This document shows positions 53,104-61,813 of a DNA stretch of 64,000 nt, one piece after another (position 1 is the first letter of the stretch; every line of letters starts with the position of its first letter). The stretch lies in assembly GCF_009905615.1 (NCBI RefSeq), contig NZ_JAAAKW010000009.1, forward strand, positions 124,001 to 188,000, read 5' to 3'. Made by a program: the position numbers and the translations under genes. Below the pieces are notes generated by a model. That model was not told the origin of the DNA and did no database searches. It was given only the letters and a program-made list of their open reading frames with translations. The stretch is from Pseudomonas sp. SLFW. Lineage in GTDB: Bacteria; Pseudomonadota; Gammaproteobacteria; Pseudomonadales; Pseudomonadaceae.

Positions 53104-56100
53104 ATGGCCGATCAGGAGCAGCAAGTCGGTATCTCCGCGCCCTCGCTGCCCAAGGGTGGCGGGGCGATTCAGAGCATCGGCAAGGGCTGGGGCGCGGTAG
53201 GGGCTACAGGCTCGGCGTCGCTGGAAATCGCGCTGCCAATCACGCCCGGACGCGGCTATGCACCGGCGCTCGGCCTGAGTTATCAGAGTTCGGTGGGCAA
53301 TGGCCTGTTCGGTCTGGGATGGGGGCTGAACGTGGGGGCGATTGCCCGACGGGCGACCAAGGGCGTGCCGCTGTACACCGATGAGGATGTGATGCTTGGC
53401 CCCGATGGCGGAGTCCTGCTGGCTGAGCGTGATGCACAAGGCGCACTCATCGAAACAACCGTCAGCGACTATGGCGGCCTCACACTGGATCAGCCCTACA
53501 AGGTCGTTCGCTACTTCGCCCGTGTCGAAGGAGCCTTTGCTCGCATCGAGCATTGGCGCCATGAGAGTGACCCCGCAGGCTTCTGGCTGATCCACGGCGC
53601 AGATGGAAGCCTGGCAATGTTTGGTCGTCAACCGGCCTCCCGCCTGCGCGACCCCGATGACCCGAACCGCGTGGCTGAGTGGTTGCTCGAAGAAACGGTC
53701 AACCCCATCGGCGATCACGTGCTGTACGAGTACAAGGCCGAGGATATGCAAGGGCTTGTGGCCGATACGACGCCCAGCCCAGGGCGCAACTTCAGCGCTC
53801 AGCGTTATCTCTGGCGGACGCGCTATGGCAACTTCAAGGCGCATCCCCATCTGTATCTGTGGGCTCCTCAGCAGTTGGCCGGACTGCAATGGCACTTCGA
53901 GCTGATCTTTGACTATGGCGAGCGCACGTTCGCCAATGATCAACTGGCTTATGACGGCGACAAACCCTGGGAAGGGCGCGCTGATTTTCACTCATCGTTT
54001 GGCTACGGCTTTGAGCTGGGTCACCTGCGCTTCGTGCACCACGTCATCATGTTTCACTACTTCCCCGCTGAGCTCGATGCCGATAAGCCGACCCTGATCA
54101 GCGCGCTGAAACTCAACTACGAGGACCTTCAGCAGGGGGGCAAAGTACTCAGCTCGGTGGAAAGCCTGGCGTGGGGGGAGCGCATCCAGCCCGCGCTCAG
54201 CCTTCGGCCGCCTGTGGTGTTTACCTATCAGGATTTTGACGTAGCGCAGGGGGCATTCAAGCCGTTCGAGGCCATGCCGGGGCTGGACGATGGTCAGCCG
54301 TACCAGATGGTGGATCTGTGCGGTGAGGGTTTGTCCGGGGTGCTGTATCGCTCGGACAAGGGCTGGATGTACCGCGAGCCTGTACGTGACGTCCAGTCCG
54401 ATGATCCCGACGCGGTGAAGTACGCCCCCTGGAAGGTGCTACCAGGTAACCCGGCAGCTGATTTGCAGACGGCCGTTCGCCAGTCACTCGCTGACATGAC
54501 CGGGGATGGCCGTCTCGACTGGATCGTGGCGCAGCCAGGCATCGCGGGTTTCTTTACCTTGAATCCAGATCGAAGCTGGACCCGATTCACGCCGTTTTCC
54601 GCCTTCCCGCCGGAGTTCTTCCATCCCCAAGGGCAGTTGGCGGATCTGGTCGGGGACGGGCTGTCTGATCTCGCGCTGATTGGTCCTCGCAGCGTGCGCC
54701 TGTACGCCAGTCGGCGTGATGATGGCTTCGCCAAAGGGCGGGACATCGCGCATGACAACGAAGGTGATTCGCTGCCAATGCTCACCAGCAGTTCATCCGA
54801 GCTGGTCGCTTTCTGCGACATTTTTGGCAGCGGTCAGCAACATCTTGTGCGTATTCGTCACAATGAGATTCGGGTCTGGGCGAACCTGGGCAGAGGGCGA
54901 TTTGGCAAAGGGCAGCTGTTCGCGACACTGCCGTTTTCGTGGGATGAATTTGACGCCGGGCGCGTTCGGCTGGCGGACATGGACGGTTCCGGAGCGGTTG
55001 ATCTGGTGTATCTGGAGTCTGATGGCTTTCAGTTGTTCATGAACCGCTCAGGCAACCGTCTGGCAGAACCTGTCAAAAAAAGCTGGCCGCCCGAGGTTCG
55101 CTATGACCACCACTGTCAGGTGAACATGGCCGATTTGCAGGGGTTGGGCTGTTCGAGCCTGGTGTTGACCGTTCCGCACATGAAGACCACACACTGGCGC
55201 TTCGACCATCCGCCGGTCAAACCTTATCTGTTGTACAGCACTCGTAACGGTATGGGCGCGTCGGGTTCCATTGACTATCGCAGTTCCGCGCAGGAGTGGC
55301 TGGACGAAAAAGTCGAGTTGCAGGAGGCGGGACTGGCAGGGGAGTCGGGCGTGCCGTTCGCGCTGCACGTGGTCTCCCGGCAGACGCAGCTCGATGAGGT
55401 GACGGGCAATCAGTTGACTCAGCACTTCAAGTTTCGTCAGGGCTATTACGATGGTCACGAGCGCGAGTTTCGCGGCTTCGGGCTGGTGTATCAGACCGAC
55501 AGCGAGGCGATACACGCCACTCAGAAAGAACAAGGCTTCACGGCCCCCGTGCTGACCAAAACCTGGTATCACAGCGGGCGACATCCGGCGAAAAAAATCA
55601 GTGGATGTGACGAGAGCGACCCAGATGCCTTGGTGTTGGGCAACGATCTGCTGACCACCTTTGCCAATGGCGACGATCAGCTTATCGTTTCACCCACCGA
55701 CGATGATTTGCGCGAGATGGCCCGCTCACTGGCGGGGGCTGTGCTGAGGGTTGAAGTCTTTGGCCTGGAGGCAGAAACGCCCAATGGCGTGCCGTATTCG
55801 GTGCAATCGTCGCGTTATCTGGTGCGCCAACTGGCGCCGGTCAGCAAACATCAGCCCTATGCGCGGCAGTTGTCGTTGCAGCTGGAGTCGATCGGTTATC
55901 AGTACGAAGGCCACGCGGACGATCCTATGTGCCAGCGCGCCATTAACCTGACCTGGGACGAGTACGGTGTGCTGACCCACGGCGCCAGCGTCAATTACGC
56001 TCGGCGCAAGTCGGCAGGCGATACACCGCCGTTCGACGACGAGCACCAGCAGCGCTGGTGGAAGGCCGCGCACGATGACGCTCAGCAGAACTTCTATCTG

Positions 56101-57459
56101 ACGGAAGCTCGGGCCCGGCCGATTCATCTGGACGCAGCACAGAGCTGGCGGCTGGGTTTGCCCTATCTGAGCCGAAGCAATGCGATGGTGGCTGAGCGCG
56201 CGACGGTCAGCCCTGAAGACATTAGCTATGAGGCTTTCAAGGCGCCGCAAGGCTGGTTTGCGTCGCTGCCTCGCACGCTGGTGGCGCTCAGCAAGCAGCG
56301 TTACGTCAATGCGGGGGAGGGCGAGGCGACCTTTGAGGCGTTGCCCGATGCCGTGGAGCTGGCCGAGCTGGATGACCACGCGCTGACGGCGTACGACCGG
56401 GTGATGACGCCTGAGGAGCTGACCGCGAAGTTGAGCGAGCTCGGCTACCACGACATGACGTGTATGCTGCCCGAGGAGCCAGACCGCACCTTGTGGTCGG
56501 TCAAGCGGGGGTTCAACACCTATGCGGGCGCTGAACAGTTCTATCGGGTGGAGACATTCAGGCCGACGGCGAGCCATGGATGGAGCACCGTTGAATACGA
56601 TGACTACAACCTGATGGTGAAGTCGGTGACTGCACCCGATGGTTGCACCACGTCGGCAACTTACAGTTATCGCAACATGCAACCGGTCAAAATCGTCGAC
56701 CCCAATCGCAATTCTCAGGAAGCGCTGTATGACGGTTTTGGAGTCCTGCGCATGACCAGTTTCTATGGCACGGAGCTGGGCAAGGAGGTCGGTTTCCAGC
56801 CGCTGGTCGATGCTGTGATGGAGGAAGAAAAACCGGTGGACGCGATCGTCTCTCCCTCAACAATCGACTTCGCCACCGTTCATTACTACGACGCGTTCAG
56901 TTGGGTCGATCACAAGGCGCCGGTCCATAGCCTGGCCATGCAGTGGGACCGCTATCCCGATGACCCTGAGCGGCAATTGCGCAAGAGCCTGGCCTCTGTC
57001 GATGGATTCGGCAGAACGTTGCAAACCCGCCAATTGGTCGAGCCGGGCAAGGCGTACGAGGTCATCGACGGGCGATTGAACGTGGGTGAAGACGGCAAAT
57101 TGACCGAAGTCGAAGCCGACCCTCGCTGGCGCGTCAGCGAGCGCGTCGAATACAACAACAAGGGACTGGCGGTGCGGGTCTACCGGCCTTATTTCACCAA
57201 TACCGAAGGCTACGTGGATGACAGCTCTGCCCGGGAGCACTGGTATCACGACGAGCGGTTCTACGATCCGTTGGGACGCCCGACTGTCACCATGACCGCC
57301 AAGGGATGGATGCGGCGGATCACCTATGAAGGCTGGTACACCATCAACGAGGATGAGAACGACACGGCCGAAGAGGTCAACGTGCGCAGGGCAGAGCAGG
57401 GGCTACCGCTGCTGGACGACGGCTCGCCTCGCAAGCGGAAGAATCCGTTTCAGCGGTGA
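53104..57459 (+). CDS. Insecticidal toxin complex TcB-like protein (SpvB/TcaC family)
   Basis: A 1451-residue protein of the TcB family, which with TcC forms the cocoon that carries the toxic tip to the TcA channel. The N-terminal SpvB domain (about 10-300) has LPKGGGAIQSIGKGW and SLEIALPITPGRGYAPALGL. The middle has FG-GAP/VCBS-like blades with DMTGDGRLDW, DLVGDGLSDL and DMDGSGAVDL, the TcdB-mid region. The C-terminus holds RHS-like segments. The length matches TcB proteins. The start at 53104 has AGGGA 8 nt upstream, better than the ATG at 53098. No TcA gene occurs in the window; RHS genes lie on the other strand on both sides. Confidence 0.9.
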   Translation: MADQEQQVGISAPSLPKGGGAIQSIGKGWGAVGATGSASLEIALPITPGRGYAPALGLSYQSSVGNGLFGLGWGLNVGAIARRATKGVPLYTDEDVMLGPDGGVLLAERDAQGALIETTVSDYGGLTLDQPYKVVRYFARVEGAFARIEHWRHESDPAGFWLIHGADGSLAMFGRQPASRLRDPDDPNRVAEWLLEETVNPIGDHVLYEYKAEDMQGLVADTTPSPGRNFSAQRYLWRTRYGNFKAHPHLYLWAPQQLAGLQWHFELIFDYGERTFANDQLAYDGDKPWEGRADFHSSFGYGFELGHLRFVHHVIMFHYFPAELDADKPTLISALKLNYEDLQQGGKVLSSVESLAWGERIQPALSLRPPVVFTYQDFDVAQGAFKPFEAMPGLDDGQPYQMVDLCGEGLSGVLYRSDKGWMYREPVRDVQSDDPDAVKYAPWKVLPGNPAADLQTAVRQSLADMTGDGRLDWIVAQPGIAGFFTLNPDRSWTRFTPFSAFPPEFFHPQGQLADLVGDGLSDLALIGPRSVRLYASRRDDGFAKGRDIAHDNEGDSLPMLTSSSSELVAFCDIFGSGQQHLVRIRHNEIRVWANLGRGRFGKGQLFATLPFSWDEFDAGRVRLADMDGSGAVDLVYLESDGFQLFMNRSGNRLAEPVKKSWPPEVRYDHHCQVNMADLQGLGCSSLVLTVPHMKTTHWRFDHPPVKPYLLYSTRNGMGASGSIDYRSSAQEWLDEKVELQEAGLAGESGVPFALHVVSRQTQLDEVTGNQLTQHFKFRQGYYDGHEREFRGFGLVYQTDSEAIHATQKEQGFTAPVLTKTWYHSGRHPAKKISGCDESDPDALVLGNDLLTTFANGDDQLIVSPTDDDLREMARSLAGAVLRVEVFGLEAETPNGVPYSVQSSRYLVRQLAPVSKHQPYARQLSLQLESIGYQYEGHADDPMCQRAINLTWDEYGVLTHGASVNYARRKSAGDTPPFDDEHQQRWWKAAHDDAQQNFYLTEARARPIHLDAAQSWRLGLPYLSRSNAMVAERATVSPEDISYEAFKAPQGWFASLPRTLVALSKQRYVNAGEGEATFEALPDAVELAELDDHALTAYDRVMTPEELTAKLSELGYHDMTCMLPEEPDRTLWSVKRGFNTYAGAEQFYRVETFRPTASHGWSTVEYDDYNLMVKSVTAPDGCTTSATYSYRNMQPVKIVDPNRNSQEALYDGFGVLRMTSFYGTELGKEVGFQPLVDAVMEEEKPVDAIVSPSTIDFATVHYYDAFSWVDHKAPVHSLAMQWDRYPDDPERQLRKSLASVDGFGRTLQTRQLVEPGKAYEVIDGRLNVGEDGKLTEVEADPRWRVSERVEYNNKGLAVRVYRPYFTNTEGYVDDSSAREHWYHDERFYDPLGRPTVTMTAKGWMRRITYEGWYTINEDENDTAEEVNVRRAEQGLPLLDDGSPRKRKNPFQR

Positions 57460-57473
57460 GCCGTCCGGAAACG

Positions 57474-57502
57474 AAAAAGCCCGGCACAAAGGCCGGGCTT
57501 TT
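57474..57502 (+). terminator. Bidirectional terminator between TcB and fumarase
   Basis: GAAAAAGCCCGGC and GCCGGGCTTTTC pair as a stem around ACAAAG. The flanking A and T runs can terminate both the TcB gene and the convergent fumarase gene. Confidence 0.85.
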
Positions 57503-57522
57503 CGTGACTGCCAGCGAAGCGC

Positions 57523-59046
57523 TTACTGCACTTCGACTGCCAGGCTCTCACTGATCTTTTTCTGCCAGATGGCGGGACCTGTGATGTGAACCGACTCGCC
57601 TTTGCTGTCAACCGCGACAGTGACCGGCATGTCTTTGACGTCGAACTCGTAGATCGCTTCCATGCCCAGTTCCGGGAAGGCCAGCACTTGGGACTTCTTG
57701 ATCGCCTGGGCGACGAGGTAAGCAGCACCGCCGACGGCCATCAGGTAAACAGCTTTGTTGTCCTTGATCGCGTCGATCGCGGTCGGGCCGCGCTCGGATT
57801 TGCCGATCATGCCCAACAGGCCGGTTTGCTCAAGGATCTGACGGGTGAACTTGTCCATGCGGGTGGCAGTGGTGGGACCGGCGGGGCCGACCACTTCGTC
57901 GCCGACCGGATCGACCGGGCCGACGTAGTAGATGAAGCGACCTTTCAGGTCCACCGGCAGGGTTTCTCCCTTGTTCAGCATTTCGACCATGCGCTTGTGC
58001 GCCGCGTCGCGACCGGTGAGCATCTTGCCGTTGAGCAGGACGGTTTCGCCCGGCTTCCAGCTTTGCACGTCTTCCGGGGTCAGGGTGTCGAGGTTGACGC
58101 GACGGGCCGACGGGCCGGCTTCCCAGACGATTTCCGGGTAGGCGTCCAGTGGTGGCGCCTCCAGCGACGCAGGGCCGGAACCGTCGAGCACGAAGTGGGC
58201 ATGACGGGTGGCGGCGCAGTTCGGGATCATGCAGACCGGCAGGGACGCTGCGTGGGTCGGATAATCCATGATCTTGACGTCGAGCACGGTGGTCAGACCG
58301 CCGAGGCCCTGGGCACCGATGCCCAGTTGGTTGACCTTCTCGAACAGCTCCAGACGCATTTCTTCCAGGCGGTTCGACGGGCCGCGAGCCTTCAGCTCGT
58401 GGATGTCGATGGAGTCCATCAGGACTTCCTTGGCCATGACCGCCGCTTTCTCGGCGGTACCGCCGATGCCGATGCCGAGCATGCCAGGCGGGCACCAGCC
58501 AGCGCCCATGGTCGGAACGGTTTTCAGCACCCAGTCGACGATCGAATCGGACGGGTTGAGCATCGCCATCTTCGATTTGTTTTCCGAGCCGCCGCCTTTG
58601 GCCGCCACGTCCACTTCCACGGTGTTGCCCGGGACGATGGAGTAATGGATGACCGCCGGGGTGTTGTCCTTGGTGTTCTTGCGAGCGCCTGCCGGGTCGG
58701 CGAGGATCGAGGCACGCAGGACGTTTTCCGGCAGGTTATAGGCCTGACGCACGCCCTGGTTGATCATGTCGTCCAGGCTCATGGTGGCTCCATCCCAGCG
58801 CACGTCCATGCCCACACGAACGAATACGGTCACGATGCCGGTGTCCTGGCAGATCGGACGGTGGCCTGTGGCGCACATGCGCGAGTTGATGAGGATCTGA
58901 GCCATGGAGTCGCGCGCGGCGGGCGATTCTTCGCGCAGGTAGGCCTCGTGCATGGCCTGGATGAAATCGACGGGGTGGTAATAGGAGATGAACTGCAGCG
59001 CGTCGGCGACGCTCTGAATCAGGTCATCCTGCTTGATCACGGTCAT
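57523..59046 (-). CDS. Class I (iron-sulfur) fumarate hydratase
   Basis: A 507-residue 4Fe-4S fumarase that interconverts fumarate and malate in the citric acid cycle. The N-terminal alpha domain has GHRPICQDTGIVTVFVRVG, KGGGSENKSKMAML and CMIPNCAATRHAHF, whose cysteines ligate the cluster. The beta domain has GPAGPTTATRMDKF and VYLMAVGGAAYLVAQAIKK. The start at 59046 (MTVIKQDDLIQSVADAL) follows AGGAGAACACCC. It is convergent with the TcB gene and sits between toxin genes, an ordinary housekeeping gene whose vicinity has collected the toxin modules. Confidence 0.95.
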   Translation of the reverse strand: MTVIKQDDLIQSVADALQFISYYHPVDFIQAMHEAYLREESPAARDSMAQILINSRMCATGHRPICQDTGIVTVFVRVGMDVRWDGATMSLDDMINQGVRQAYNLPENVLRASILADPAGARKNTKDNTPAVIHYSIVPGNTVEVDVAAKGGGSENKSKMAMLNPSDSIVDWVLKTVPTMGAGWCPPGMLGIGIGGTAEKAAVMAKEVLMDSIDIHELKARGPSNRLEEMRLELFEKVNQLGIGAQGLGGLTTVLDVKIMDYPTHAASLPVCMIPNCAATRHAHFVLDGSGPASLEAPPLDAYPEIVWEAGPSARRVNLDTLTPEDVQSWKPGETVLLNGKMLTGRDAAHKRMVEMLNKGETLPVDLKGRFIYYVGPVDPVGDEVVGPAGPTTATRMDKFTRQILEQTGLLGMIGKSERGPTAIDAIKDNKAVYLMAVGGAAYLVAQAIKKSQVLAFPELGMEAIYEFDVKDMPVTVAVDSKGESVHITGPAIWQKKISESLAVEVQ

Positions 59047-59314
59047 GGGTGTTCTCCTCGAATCAGGCGGGAACATTTATAGGGCGGTTTGCGCAAACAG
59101 GCACGGACTTGCGTGCAAACGGCCATCGGCTCGGCTACCGCTCAGGCGCAGCGGCAGGAAAAAGGCGGCGCAGTATACCGCGTGGCAACCGGCGCGACAC
59201 CCTGCCGCAGGGTAAACGTTAGTCGTGAAGGGTAGGGGGGCGCCGAACGGTCATGGAGGGCTGCGACCCTGAGATCGCTACCCTCGGCTCGCTGCGTCAT
59301 TGCGAAGACGATGA

Positions 59315-61807
59315 CTAAACCGGCTTATAGAGCTGAAAAGAGGCGAGTTCATACTCGACGCCATGAGCGAAGTAGTGTGGTCCGTGCACCCCTGTCAGTC
59401 CTTTCAAATGGGGAATCTGTTGAAGTGCGAATGGCGTTCTGACGCCTTCTTTCGTCACAAAGTTCGCCGACTGTTTCATCCACTTAGCGGTACCGACGAA
59501 AATGTTTTCATGAAACCCCAACACGGGCCTGCGCAGGACGTTGGCGACTTCTTGTGCCGCACCGCTGGAGCCTCCCTGACAGGCGAGCAGTACGAACGGC
59601 CTGTTCGGGTCCATGTTGACCAAGAGTGGGGCGATGTCCGTTTTTGCGACATTGGCGGCGGTGTCATACAGACCTTTTGAGTTCATCAGATAGCCTTCGG
59701 GGGTTCCGTGGGTTTCGAACCCCATAAACTTGTCTCCCCACAGTTTCTTGTGAAATACGACATCGTGGCTTCCAAGCCTGCGCTCGAAGAGGATAGAACT
59801 GTCGCGCCGCTGCAGCACTTGTTTCGCGGCGATCCTCGCACTGGCGTGCCCAATGGCGGTCAGTGCGCTGGCGGCGATGCCAGTGCCCAGCGACACCCAG
59901 CCCAGTATGTTGGCCGTACGCTTGTCACCTCCGGTCATTTCAATTCCCAGGGCAGCGGCGCCGGTGCCCACCGAGGCCACGTTCAGAATGCCCGCGCTGA
60001 TGATCATCACCGCGCTTGGCGTCAGCGCTTTCAAGCCAAACATTGCGATAGGTGTGATGAGCGCCGAAGCCGCGCCCAGGCTGGCAATGGTGCCTGCGAT
60101 TCCAACCGCCAGCCCCACCCCTGCGAGCGCATAGTTCACCCAGCTGTGCCCGTCCGGGTCGATGCGGTTGACCGGATCGCCTGCGCAATAGACATAAGGG
60201 TTGATGCCGCCTCGGCCAAACGGGCTCTCGCTGTCAGGGCTGAGAAAGCACATCAGTACCGGGTCGTAAGGTCGGTAGTCCCCCAGGATCTGCCAATGAG
60301 TGACCGGTTCGACGCGCTGGCCGGCAAAACCGATCGGCAGGTGCTCGGCGTTTTCACGTTCTGTTCCGTAGGCGCTGTACTGACGCGTGCGGGTCGTCGT
60401 ATCGGCTTCAAGGCGGACGCTGCCTTGTGCATCGGCCCCCAGCAATGTCGTTTGACGGACCTTATCGGTCATGGTGTGGATGGCAAACACGCCTTGCTCA
60501 CCCGAATAAAATTGCAGGCTGTCGGTTCCTGTTCGTTCATGCGTCACCTCTTCCCCACTGAAGAAGCTGCGACTCAGCGTGTCGTCTATACGACGATCCG
60601 TGAGGTGACCGCTGGCGGTGTAGCCGTACTCGCAGTGATGGCTTTCGTGGTCGACACTCGTCAAGCGACCTTGGGCATTCCAGCGCATGCTGCGGCCCAG
60701 ACTGTCGCCGATCACCCGGCCACACTCGTCGTAGGTCACCACCACTTCGCTCGGCCATGTGGGATGGCTGTGGGTGACTTTCGTCACGCGAACCGGGTCG
60801 TCGCTGGCATAGCTGAACAGCGTCTCGTTGGTACTGCCGTCGACGAAGGTGGTGAGCACACGCTCATGTCCGTTGAGCGCGTTATAGGTGAAGCGCTGTT
60901 CGACAATGGGGTTGCCGAACGGGTCGTCAGGAGCGATGTCGGCGTCGGCGGTGTACAGCACCAAGCGCCTGCGAAAATCGTACGCGAAGGTTTCCTCGCC
61001 CGCTTGCTCGCCATCGCTCCAGTGCCGCGAGGTGATCTGATCGAGCGCTGAATACCCAAGCGTTTGCTTCAGGATTCGAGTGGCAGGATCACCGTCAGCG
61101 TCCTGCGTCGTGGCGATGAAGGTGCGGGTGTGCTCGCGACCTATGCTGTCGTAGGTGAGCACCGTGCTCAGCGTGCTTCCCCCGTCCTGGTCTTCCACAT
61201 CAATGTGAGTCATGCGCGACAGCGGGTCATAACGATAACGGCTCATCAGATGGCCGACGTGAACTTCTTCAACCCGACCTTGGGCGTCCAGACGACGTCG
61301 GTGCCGAGTGCCTTGAACATCGTCAAAACCCTGCAACAGTCGGTTCAGCGAGTAATGCCAAGTGGTGACGTGTTCTTCATCTTCGACCGCCCATATGTCC
61401 TGACTGGGTTGGCCCGATGCTTTGAATTCGAAGGACTCATCGCCCAGCCCCCCGCTGGCTGATTGGGGCATCCCCAACGGGTGATAGCCGAGAAGCTGAA
61501 CAGGTTCGCCTTCGGCGCTGACGCTGAGCAACTGATTGTTCAATGCAGACTCGTAGGTGAATTCGATGCGCTTGCCGTCGGCCAGGGTGTTGGCCGAAGG
61601 AGGGAGCTGCCCTGCGCGATAGTGAAAGTTCGTGATGTGCCCGCCGACATCGACTGAGAGATGCCGGCCCAGGCCGTCGAAGGTCTGCCGACCTATCATC
61701 ATGGGTGTATTCATGGTTTCCAATCCGTGGAAAAGGGTTTCATGGCGCCGCTCGACGAGCTGCAGCTGCCGTCGGGTGAGTGGGACGGAAGGCAGCCGCA
61801 GCATCAA
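59315..61807 (-). CDS. RHS-repeat C-terminal module (orphan tip) with hydrophobic and HG/Cys domain
   Basis: An 830-residue RHS protein without the long N-terminal shell; it matches, segment for segment, the preceding large RHS gene. Residues 50-500 are RHS repeats; 507-553 the core DPVLMCFLSPDSESPFG ... NPYVYCAGDPVNRIDPDGHSW. A Gly/Ala-rich hydrophobic segment (557-655) follows, then the tip. The tip has His700-Gly701 (GFETHGTPEG) and Cys743 (FVLLACQGGSSGAA), an arrangement like clan CD peptidases. The start is TTG 61807 or ATG 61804, only 6-9 bp after the upstream stop, with TAGGACGAG overlapping that stop as ribosome site. So it is a displaced tip module with its own start, not merely a remnant. 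Confidence 0.8.
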   Translation of the reverse strand: MMLRLPSVPLTRRQLQLVERRHETLFHGLETMNTPMMIGRQTFDGLGRHLSVDVGGHITNFHYRAGQLPPSANTLADGKRIEFTYESALNNQLLSVSAEGEPVQLLGYHPLGMPQSASGGLGDESFEFKASGQPSQDIWAVEDEEHVTTWHYSLNRLLQGFDDVQGTRHRRRLDAQGRVEEVHVGHLMSRYRYDPLSRMTHIDVEDQDGGSTLSTVLTYDSIGREHTRTFIATTQDADGDPATRILKQTLGYSALDQITSRHWSDGEQAGEETFAYDFRRRLVLYTADADIAPDDPFGNPIVEQRFTYNALNGHERVLTTFVDGSTNETLFSYASDDPVRVTKVTHSHPTWPSEVVVTYDECGRVIGDSLGRSMRWNAQGRLTSVDHESHHCEYGYTASGHLTDRRIDDTLSRSFFSGEEVTHERTGTDSLQFYSGEQGVFAIHTMTDKVRQTTLLGADAQGSVRLEADTTTRTRQYSAYGTERENAEHLPIGFAGQRVEPVTHWQILGDYRPYDPVLMCFLSPDSESPFGRGGINPYVYCAGDPVNRIDPDGHSWVNYALAGVGLAVGIAGTIASLGAASALITPIAMFGLKALTPSAVMIISAGILNVASVGTGAAALGIEMTGGDKRTANILGWVSLGTGIAASALTAIGHASARIAAKQVLQRRDSSILFERRLGSHDVVFHKKLWGDKFMGFETHGTPEGYLMNSKGLYDTAANVAKTDIAPLLVNMDPNRPFVLLACQGGSSGAAQEVANVLRRPVLGFHENIFVGTAKWMKQSANFVTKEGVRTPFALQQIPHLKGLTGVHGPHYFAHGVEYELASFQLYKPV

Positions 61808-61813
61808 CTCGTC

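Noticed and set aside
59708..61051. Plus-strand frames across the RHS modules (also 62684-63889)
   Set aside because: They are antisense to RHS repeats with clear protein homology and lack ribosome sites.
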